A stretch of 5,174 nucleotides of DNA. Source: Lachnospiraceae bacterium (GTDB lineage Bacteria; Bacillota; Clostridia; Lachnospirales; Lachnospiraceae). Of this stretch, positions 1 through 5,174 are shown piece after piece (the first letter of the stretch is position 1; every line of letters begins with the position of its first letter). A program made the position numbers and the translations under genes. The stretch spans positions 1 through 5,174 of the forward strand of contig JAAVAG010000013.1 of assembly GCA_014804185.1 (NCBI GenBank). The letters run 5' to 3'. Below the pieces are notes generated by a model. That model was not told where the DNA came from and made no database searches. It worked only from the letters and a program-made list of their open reading frames with translations.

Positions 1-2385
1 TACAATAATCAGGGGTTTGCATATCTGATCAATCAGCAGGGGGATGTTTTGTTGCGCCCGTCGGAACATGGAGAGGATGATATCCAGGAGAACATCTTTG
101 CTATGTTTGGGGACAGCGAGAGTGACAGGGAACTGCTTGCCATCTTTCAGGAGTCAATGAGCAGGCATGAGACGGGGTCAGGAGTTCTCAATGTCAAAAG
201 CAGAAAGAAAGATTATATTTATACCTATGTGCCGATAGAGAATGTAACCGGCTGGTATCTGGTGTCCATTGTGTCCGAGGGGGCCATCATGGACGAGGCG
301 AACCGTATCGTCAGCAGTTCGCAGGTTGTCATCGTTGTCGCAATTGTGGTGATGGCGGTTCTTTTTGTGTTTGTTTTCTTTATGTGGCGGGCTCGCAGAG
401 AACTCTTAAAGAAAGAGCAGGAGAAAGAGTACAGGGAAGAGCAGTTCCGCACTCTGGCGAACTATCTGGCCAACAATACGGATGACGCCTACATCATGCT
501 GAGAGAGGACAGGAAAAGCGTGGAGTACGCGAGTCCGAACTTTGAGCGGGTGCGGGGGATTGCGGCAGAGGACGCCCCGAACAGTCTGAGAATACTGGAT
601 CATGACAGTGATGAGTTGGATGGGCTGAAGGCAAATGAGTCATTGCAGTCCGTAGAACTGGAAATGAATGATCCGAGTACCGGAAAGTGTAAATGGTTTC
701 AGGAGACCGTTTATTGTGCGTATATACAGGGTGAGAAAAAATATATTATATATATTTCCGACAGAACAAAGGAACGGGAAGTACAGAACAATCTGAGGAC
801 GGCACTGGACGCGGCAAGGGAGGCAAACCAGGCAAAGAGTTCGTTTCTGAGCAGTGTCAGCCATGATATCCGGACTCCCATGAACGCCATCATAGGATTG
901 AATGTTCTCCTGCAGCAGGAGGCGGACAATCCCAAGAGCGTAATGGAGTATGCGAAGAAGCTGGAGGCCTCCAGTCAGTATCTGCTTGGGCTGCTTAATG
1001 ATATTTTAGATATGAATAAGATTGAGAGCGGAAAGATGATGCTGTATACCGAGGAAATAGATCTGGCGGAAGTCATCGAACGGCTCAACAGTATTATACG
1101 TCCACAGGTAAAAGCGAAAGAGCAGAGCATGGAAATCTATACGTCCGGTTTCAGGCATGAGCATCTGTTGGGCGATAAAACTCGTATTAACCAGATTTTT
1201 ATCAACATCTTATCCAATGCGGTAAAATATACGCCAAAGGGCGGACGGATCGAGATGACTGTGAACGAACTGCCGCAGATTTCGGAGGGATTCAGTCGGA
1301 TACAGTTTAAGATTAAGGATAACGGACAGGGGATGTCCGAGGAGTATCAGAAAATTATTTTTGATCCGTTTACCCGCGAACAGAATACGACCATAAACGA
1401 AGTTCAGGGAACGGGGCTCGGTATGGCGATTACCAAAAATCTGGTGGAACTTATGGGCGGCAAATTGACAGTGGCAAGCAAGCCGGGCGAGGGTTCTGAG
1501 TTTACAGTGGAAATCAATCTTCGGATCCAGGAGAAAGAAGATGATTCGGCGTTCTGGAAAGAACATAATATCAGACGGATTATTGTGGCTGACGACGATA
1601 AGGAGATCTGCGAGAATGTGGTTCGCGCCATGACCGAAAAGGGAGTCCACGTAGACTATGTTACGGAAGGAGAAAATGTGATCCGTACCATACAGGCGGC
1701 AAAAGAGAGGCAGGAGCCGTATGATCTGCTGTTGCTGGACTGGAAATTGTCGGATCTCAGCGGACTGGAGGTGGCCCGGATTCTCCGGAAAGATTATTCG
1801 GAGAAAATTCCGATTATGCTCTTTACTGCCTATGACTGGACGGATATTGAAAAAGATGCTCTGGAGGCAGGAATAGATCACTTTATGCCGAAGCCGTTTT
1901 TCATATCTACATTCAAGGAGTCCATCAAGAGAGTCATGTATAAAACGTCTTCCGGCGCGGATGTGGCGCAGCAGACGGAGGAGAGTATTGTAAAAGACAA
2001 ACATATTCTGATGGTAGAGGATAACAAAGTCAACCGCTTTATACTGCAGAAGATACTGACATCCCGAGGAGCGACCTACGATGTTGCGGAAAACGGGCAG
2101 GAAGCCGTGGATATGTTTGAAGCCTCCAGGCCGGGAGAGTATGATTTTGTCCTGATGGATGTGAAGATGCCTGTGATGGACGGCTATCAGGCCACCAGAG
2201 CGATAAGGGCGGGGAGTCATCCCTGTGCGGAGACGATTCCCATCATTGCCATGACAGCGAACGCCTTTGTGGATGATGTTATGGATGCCCTGGAGTCGGG
2301 GATGGATGCCCATGTCGCAAAACCGATTATACTGGAAGTACTGGAAAACACAATAAAGGAAGTATTGGACAGAAAGAAAATGTAA
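1..2385 (+). CDS. Hybrid sensor histidine kinase, Cache-TM-PAS-HisKA-HATPase-REC-REC (5' partial)
   Basis: This is a membrane sensor kinase that would autophosphorylate on His and pass phosphate to its own receivers and onward. The frame is open from base 1, so the gene starts outside the window; a TTG at 49 lies inside the Cache domain and is not a credible start. Numbering from the first visible codon: the end of an extracellular Cache sensor (about 1-100, beginning GFAYLINQQGDVLLRPS), one transmembrane helix (about 109-129), PAS (about 147-255), a helical linker, HisKA with H-box SHDIRTP (His288), and HATPase_c with N-box Asn406, G1 DNGQG (440-444) and G2 GTGLG (470-474). Receiver 1 (about 527-640) has acidic pocket DDD531-533, phospho-acceptor Asp580, Thr609 and Lys631. 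Receiver 2 (about 667-785) has EDN673-675, Asp720 and Lys774. All catalytic residues are present. There is no fused HPt domain; the next gene supplies one. The ligand cannot be predicted. Confidence 0.95.
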   Translation, partial: YNNQGFAYLINQQGDVLLRPSEHGEDDIQENIFAMFGDSESDRELLAIFQESMSRHETGSGVLNVKSRKKDYIYTYVPIENVTGWYLVSIVSEGAIMDEANRIVSSSQVVIVVAIVVMAVLFVFVFFMWRARRELLKKEQEKEYREEQFRTLANYLANNTDDAYIMLREDRKSVEYASPNFERVRGIAAEDAPNSLRILDHDSDELDGLKANESLQSVELEMNDPSTGKCKWFQETVYCAYIQGEKKYIIYISDRTKEREVQNNLRTALDAAREANQAKSSFLSSVSHDIRTPMNAIIGLNVLLQQEADNPKSVMEYAKKLEASSQYLLGLLNDILDMNKIESGKMMLYTEEIDLAEVIERLNSIIRPQVKAKEQSMEIYTSGFRHEHLLGDKTRINQIFINILSNAVKYTPKGGRIEMTVNELPQISEGFSRIQFKIKDNGQGMSEEYQKIIFDPFTREQNTTINEVQGTGLGMAITKNLVELMGGKLTVASKPGEGSEFTVEINLRIQEKEDDSAFWKEHNIRRIIVADDDKEICENVVRAMTEKGVHVDYVTEGENVIRTIQAAKERQEPYDLLLLDWKLSDLSGLEVARILRKDYSEKIPIMLFTAYDWTDIEKDALEAGIDHFMPKPFFISTFKESIKRVMYKTSSGADVAQQTEESIVKDKHILMVEDNKVNRFILQKILTSRGATYDVAENGQEAVDMFEASRPGEYDFVLMDVKMPVMDGYQATRAIRAGSHPCAETIPIIAMTANAFVDDVMDALESGMDAHVAKPIILEVLENTIKEVLDRKKM

Positions 2386-2423
2386 AATAATGCATTCGTG
2401 CAGAGGGAGAAAGGATTGGAGTT

Positions 2424-2780
2424 ATGGAATACAGAGAAGAGTTGGAACAATTGGGAGTGAATGTGACAGAGGGAATAGACCGAGTGATGGGCGATGAGGA
2501 TCTCTATGAGATGATGCTGGGAATCTTTGTGGATACAGTAGAAGAGAACCGTATTTCTCTGCAGGATTTTGACGCGAGTGATCTGGAAGATCTGATCAGC
2601 AAGGTGCATATGATGAAAGGAATGACCGGAAATCTGTCGCTTACACCGCTTTTTGACGGGTATATGGATGCCTTGAGCCTGCTGCGGGATAACAAGCCGA
2701 AAGAGGCAAAAACGGAACTTGAAAAAATCCTGCCAGCACAGCAGAAAATTATAGAATGTATTGTGAAAAACCGAACCTGA
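2424..2780 (+). CDS. Single-domain HPt phosphotransfer protein
   Basis: A 118-residue cytoplasmic protein that should shuttle phosphate between the receiver(s) of the upstream hybrid kinase and the two downstream response regulators. The HPt signature lies at residues 62-72, HMMKGMTGNLS: His62 is the predicted phosphorylated residue, followed by Lys65-Gly66 and Asn70. The usual closing Gly of HxxKGxxxNxG is Ser72 here. The rest fits an all-helical bundle of normal HPt length, with nothing added at either end. The ATG is preceded by AAAGGA (2410-2415) with an eight-base spacer, which supports this start. The gene begins 38 bases after the kinase stop and lies 55 bases before the next gene, so co-transcription is likely. 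The family assignment rests on this motif, the length and the context; the partners are inferred. Confidence 0.87.
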   Translation: MEYREELEQLGVNVTEGIDRVMGDEDLYEMMLGIFVDTVEENRISLQDFDASDLEDLISKVHMMKGMTGNLSLTPLFDGYMDALSLLRDNKPKEAKTELEKILPAQQKIIECIVKNRT

Positions 2781-2820
2781 CAGAGCCGCGAGGCAGAGTA
2801 AGAACAATAGATCACAAAGC

Positions 2821-2826
2821 AGGGAG
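2821..2826 (+). promoter_or_regulatory. Ribosome binding site of the REC/degenerate HD-GYP gene
   Basis: AGGGAG lies nine bases before the ATG at 2836. A second purine motif, AAGGA at 2829-2833, is only two bases from the ATG and too close to be the main site. The first motif therefore supports the start at 2836. Confidence 0.6.
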
Positions 2827-2835
2827 AGAAGGAAT

Positions 2836-3864
2836 ATGGCTCAGGAGAAAAAAAGAGTGTTGATCGTGGATGATACCATGGTAGACAGGATGATTCTGAA
2901 AAGCATTCTGGAAAAAGATTTTAGGGTTATGGAGGCGGACAGCGGAAACCGCGCATTTGAATATATCACCACAATAAGAGATGATCTGGATGCGATTTTG
3001 CTGGATTTATCCATGCCCCACATCAACGGATTTGATGTGCTGAGTTTTATGAAAGAAAAGGATATAAGCGATATCCCGGTATTTGTGGTAACGTCGGAGA
3101 CTACAAAGGTGAATGTGCAGAAAGCGTTTCAGTATGACGTGAGCGATTTTATCAAAAAGCCGTTCGATAAGGATGATGTGCTGGGACGTCTGCGCTCAAG
3201 GCTGGGAATTGTTCCTGAGTATAACCTTACAAAAGAGGAACTGCTGGAGACAACAAAATATATCGCGGATCTGGAGTCCATCTATAAGACATATCTGGCT
3301 AATTTCGGGAAGAGCGACGCCCGCTATAAGGCGAGATCGGATCTGATGCATATTATGTTGAATGCCTACCGGAGAACTCCGCAGGGAGAGGAAATGAATC
3401 AGGACAGTATTATGCTGATCAGCAAAGCGGCGTATTTTTGCGATATCGGCGAGATGCTGATCCCGGAAGATAAGCAGAAAGAGATGGTAGTGAACGTCCT
3501 GAAAAGCCGGGAAATGAAAGAACGTCATACTGTGTTGGGGTCCAATTTTATCAGACTGAACCGGTCAAACGCCTGCAGATATTTTGTGGAAATCTGCGCC
3601 AGCATGTGTCTTCATCATCATGAGCGTTACGATGGAAGAGGGTATCCCTATGGCATCAAGGGGGATAATAATTCTATTTTTAATCAGATCTGTCGCGTGC
3701 TGGATGAACTGGAGGAAAGGCGTTCAAAGTTCTATGGCGATAAGGTTAAACCGATCAAGTATATCATTGGGCATCTGGTAGATGACGGTTTGGGCGTAGC
3801 AGGCAAAGAAGTATATGATCTGCTGGAAGAGTGTGAGCCGTCGATTTTCAATTATTATCTGTAA
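2836..3864 (+). CDS. Response regulator with degenerate HD-GYP domain (probable pseudoenzyme)
   Basis: A 342-residue cytoplasmic protein. The N-terminal receiver (about 5-125) is complete: Asp12-Asp13, phospho-acceptor Asp57 in LLDLSMP, Thr86 and Lys108. A helical linker leads to an HD-GYP-like domain (about 150-342). From residue 202 to 290 it has the same motif spacing as the next gene's intact domain: CD202-203 against HD215-216, His231 against His244, HHE261-263 against HHE274-276, GYP269-271, and Asp290 against Asp303. The HD His is Cys202 and the following Lys is Glu206 (CDIGE instead of HDVGK). The earlier E-x3-H ligand pair appears to be Lys159 and Arg163. After Asp290 the usual DVYDAL segment reads DELEERR, and the C-terminus diverges. 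Phosphodiesterase activity is therefore doubtful. A regulatory, scaffold or c-di-GMP-binding role is inferred. It reads as an intact gene with no frameshift. Confidence 0.85.
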   Translation: MAQEKKRVLIVDDTMVDRMILKSILEKDFRVMEADSGNRAFEYITTIRDDLDAILLDLSMPHINGFDVLSFMKEKDISDIPVFVVTSETTKVNVQKAFQYDVSDFIKKPFDKDDVLGRLRSRLGIVPEYNLTKEELLETTKYIADLESIYKTYLANFGKSDARYKARSDLMHIMLNAYRRTPQGEEMNQDSIMLISKAAYFCDIGEMLIPEDKQKEMVVNVLKSREMKERHTVLGSNFIRLNRSNACRYFVEICASMCLHHHERYDGRGYPYGIKGDNNSIFNQICRVLDELEERRSKFYGDKVKPIKYIIGHLVDDGLGVAGKEVYDLLEECEPSIFNYYL

Positions 3865-3888
3865 GAAAAGTATGAAACAGGTAGTATC

Positions 3889-3894
3889 GGGGAG
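3889..3894 (+). promoter_or_regulatory. Ribosome binding site of the REC-HD-GYP gene
   Basis: GGGGAG sits eight bases before the ATG at 3903. This decides the start against an identical ATGAAACAG at 3872-3880, which is out of frame with the receiver and has only a weak purine stretch before it. Confidence 0.65.
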
Positions 3895-3902
3895 TAAGCA
3901 GC

Positions 3903-4979
3903 ATGAAACAGCAGGATATGAACTTCAATACAATTTTGATTATTGATGACGATCAGGTAAACCGCAAAATTCTGGCAAAGATCTTTTTAAAATCCTATGT
4001 GATCCGGGAAGCGGCAAACGGAAAAGAAGGGCTTGCGGAAGTGATGAAAAACCGCCAGCAGCTTTGCGCGATCCTGTTGGATATGGTCATGCCAGAAATG
4101 AACGGTCTTGAGGTGCTGCGGCGTCTGAAGAAAATGAAAGTTCTGGAAGAGATTCCGGTGTTTCTGATTACAGCGGAGCATGCGGGAGAGGTGGTGCGGG
4201 AGGCTTATCGACTTGGGGTGATGGATGTAATTGCAAAACCCGTAGTGCCTTATGTGGTGCAGCGGCGGGTGCAGTCTATTATCGAATTATTTGTCACCCG
4301 AAAGCATATGCATAATGTGATAGAAATGCAGAGTTCTGAACTGGTGCAGCAGGCAGAGCGGATTGCCCGGCTGAACAGAGGAATGATAGAGGCGCTGTCC
4401 GCTGCAATTGAATTTCGGAACGAGGAATCGGGAGAGCATGTAAACCGTATTGCCACCATCACGAAAATTATGCTGGAAAATACGGATTTCGGCGAGGGGC
4501 TGAGTCCGCAGGAAATCGACAACATTTCTCTTGCCGCTATTATGCATGATGTGGGAAAAATCGTGATTCCTGACGCGATTCTGACAAAGCCGGGAAAACT
4601 TACGCCGGAAGAATATGAGATTATGAAAACGCATACCACACAGGGGGGAGTACTGTTGAAAAGTATTCCTCAAATGAAAGAAAGCGAAATTTACGAGTAT
4701 GCGTGGGACATTGCATGTCATCATCATGAGCGGTGGGACGGAAACGGATATCCGGATCATCTGTGCGGGGATGAGATCTCGCTCTGGGCACAGATTGTTT
4801 CTCTGGCTGACGTGTATGACGCTCTGAGTAGTCCCCGGGTCTATAAGAAAGCCTTTCCCAGAAATAAAGTGCTGGAAATCATCTGGTCGGGGGGATGCGG
4901 AGTGTTCAATCCGCAGCTGCTGAACTGTTTTTCTACTGTGGAAGAGCAGATCAGCGAGATATACCGGCCGACGATTTGA
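3903..4979 (+). CDS. Response regulator with intact HD-GYP domain, predicted c-di-GMP phosphodiesterase
   Basis: A 358-residue RpfG-type cytoplasmic response regulator, predicted to hydrolyse cyclic-di-GMP to pGpG and/or GMP when its receiver is phosphorylated. The receiver (about 8-125) has Asp15-Asp17, phospho-acceptor Asp60 in LLDMVMP, Thr90 and Lys112. A long helical linker (about 118-165) joins it to HD-GYP (about 160-350). Every position expected for the family's metal and phosphate site is visible: Glu175 and His179 (EESGEH), HDVGK with His215-Asp216 and Lys219, His244, HHE274-276, GYP282-284 within DGNGYP, and Asp303 in LADVYDAL. The family C-terminal pattern (GCGVFNPQLL, 332-340) is present too. 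It is the last gene of the operon, starting 38 bases after its degenerate paralogue, with a terminator about 36 bases past its stop. Control by the upstream kinase and HPt protein is inferred from linkage. Confidence 0.93.
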   Translation: MKQQDMNFNTILIIDDDQVNRKILAKIFLKSYVIREAANGKEGLAEVMKNRQQLCAILLDMVMPEMNGLEVLRRLKKMKVLEEIPVFLITAEHAGEVVREAYRLGVMDVIAKPVVPYVVQRRVQSIIELFVTRKHMHNVIEMQSSELVQQAERIARLNRGMIEALSAAIEFRNEESGEHVNRIATITKIMLENTDFGEGLSPQEIDNISLAAIMHDVGKIVIPDAILTKPGKLTPEEYEIMKTHTTQGGVLLKSIPQMKESEIYEYAWDIACHHHERWDGNGYPDHLCGDEISLWAQIVSLADVYDALSSPRVYKKAFPRNKVLEIIWSGGCGVFNPQLLNCFSTVEEQISEIYRPTI

Positions 4980-5015
4980 AGCATGGATACAGGAAACAAA
5001 ACGGCAGCATATCAT

Positions 5016-5062
5016 AAAAGGTGTGAAGTCTTTATGGAAACAGTAAGACTTTGCACCTTTTT
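5016..5062 (+). terminator. Intrinsic (Rho-independent) terminator of the signalling operon
   Basis: The left arm 5016-5032 (AAAAGGTGTGAAGTCTT) pairs along its full length with the right arm 5045-5061 (AAGACTTTGCACCTTTT), giving 17 pairs with two G-T wobbles around a 12-base loop. The right arm runs into five consecutive T. The A-tract on the left and T-tract on the right make it potentially bidirectional, although no gene is seen converging on it. It begins 36 bases after the last stop codon of the operon. Confidence 0.88.
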
Positions 5063-5139
5063 GTGAAACATCAGGATAACACGAATAGTGTGACATCTCA
5101 TGAAGAATTTCAAAGAGTATACGGAAGAGAGGACAAAAG

Positions 5140-5144
5140 AAGGA
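5140..5144 (+). promoter_or_regulatory. Ribosome binding site of the next gene
   Basis: AAGGA lies eight bases before an ATG at 5153, an ideal spacing that matches the other genes here. This is the main evidence that 5153 is a real start despite the few codons visible. Confidence 0.55.
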
Positions 5145-5152
5145 TAACTGAC

Positions 5153-5174
5153 ATGAAAATAGAATATCTTACTA
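5153..5174 (+). CDS. Start of an unidentified gene (3' partial)
   Basis: Only seven codons are visible (MKIEYLT) before the window ends, so no function can be given. The start is supported by AAGGA at 5140-5144 and by its position beyond a terminator, which suggests a separate transcription unit. Between terminator and start (5063-5152) I see no convincing promoter; TATACG at 5118-5123 is a weak -10 candidate with a poor -35 at the right distance. Confidence 0.5.

Larger units (their letters stand above)
1..5062 (+). other. Predicted operon: phosphorelay feeding two REC-HD-GYP proteins
   Basis: Four genes on the same strand are separated by 38, 55 and 38 bases. None of the gaps holds a terminator-like hairpin with a T-run, and one strong terminator follows the last gene. 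The protein set is self-consistent: kinase with receivers, an HPt protein to relay phosphate, and two receivers to accept it. The promoter and any further upstream genes lie outside the window. Confidence 0.75.

Noticed and set aside
49..51. TTG codon as the start of the histidine kinase
   Set aside because: The frame is open to base 1 and the 16 codons before it (including GFAYLINQQGD) already match a Cache domain, so the gene begins outside the window.
1210..2313. Long open frame (367 codons) on the - strand across the kinase gene
   Set aside because: It lies wholly opposite a well-supported catalytic gene, its translation resembles no domain I recognise, and codon bias of the sense gene explains it.
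2391..2402. Small perfect hairpin TGCA-TTCG-TGCA between the kinase and HPt genes
   Set aside because: Only four base pairs closed by A-U, not the stable C-G closed UUCG loop, and there is no T-run; probably chance.
3872..3911. Direct repeat of ATGAAACAG at 3872-3880 and 3903-3911 around the start of the HD-GYP gene
   Set aside because: Nine bases only; the first copy is out of frame and lacks a good ribosome binding site, so a duplicated start is not supported.
4983..5066. Small + strand open frame of 27 codons just after the HD-GYP stop
   Set aside because: No ribosome binding site precedes its ATG and most of it is the terminator stem-loop.
4287..5096. Open frame of 269 codons on the - strand opposite the HD-GYP gene
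   Set aside because: It runs through the terminator hairpin and opposite conserved HD-GYP motifs; its translation shows no recognisable domain.
5118..5123. TATACG as a -10 promoter element for the last gene
   Set aside because: It matches four of six consensus bases, and the sequence 17 bases upstream (ATCTCA) is a poor -35.
5100..5147. Possible 15-codon leader peptide before the last gene
   Set aside because: There is no Shine-Dalgarno sequence upstream, and no runs of one amino acid or attenuator-like hairpins accompany it.

Overview
The window shows one strand-uniform signalling operon from what is most likely a Gram-positive, gut-type clostridial bacterium, probably Lachnospiraceae. This is an inference. 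It rests on purine-rich AGGGAG/AAGGA ribosome binding sites, moderate GC by eye, the style of the Cache-PAS-hybrid kinase, and stand-alone HPt and REC-HD-GYP proteins with short spacers. No 16S rRNA or other taxonomic marker is present.

Layout, all on the + strand. Positions 1-2385 hold the 3' part of a membrane-bound hybrid sensor histidine kinase: part of an extracellular Cache sensor, a transmembrane helix, PAS, HisKA, HATPase_c and two receiver domains. Its true start lies left of the window. Positions 2424-2780 encode a single-domain HPt phosphotransfer protein. Positions 2836-3864 encode a receiver protein whose C-terminal half is a degenerate HD-GYP domain. Positions 3903-4979 encode a receiver protein with a complete HD-GYP cyclic-di-GMP phosphodiesterase domain. 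A strong intrinsic terminator (5016-5062) closes the operon. A new reading frame opens at 5153 with a good ribosome binding site, but only seven codons are visible.

How the genes may work together (inference from domain order): an external signal sensed by the Cache domain triggers autophosphorylation of His288 (numbering from the first visible codon). Phosphate passes to one or both fused receivers, then to His62 of the HPt protein, then to Asp57 and/or Asp60 of the two HD-GYP response regulators. The output would be c-di-GMP breakdown by the intact enzyme, with the degenerate paralogue acting as a regulator, partner or phosphate sink. The gaps of 38, 55 and 38 bases and the absence of internal terminators support co-transcription. 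No DNA-binding output domain is encoded here.

The most interesting point is the pairing of an intact HD-GYP enzyme with an HD-GYP pseudoenzyme. The pseudoenzyme has lost several metal-site positions but keeps the HHE and GYP motifs and an intact receiver. No CRISPR array, tRNA, rRNA, insertion sequence or phage feature was seen.
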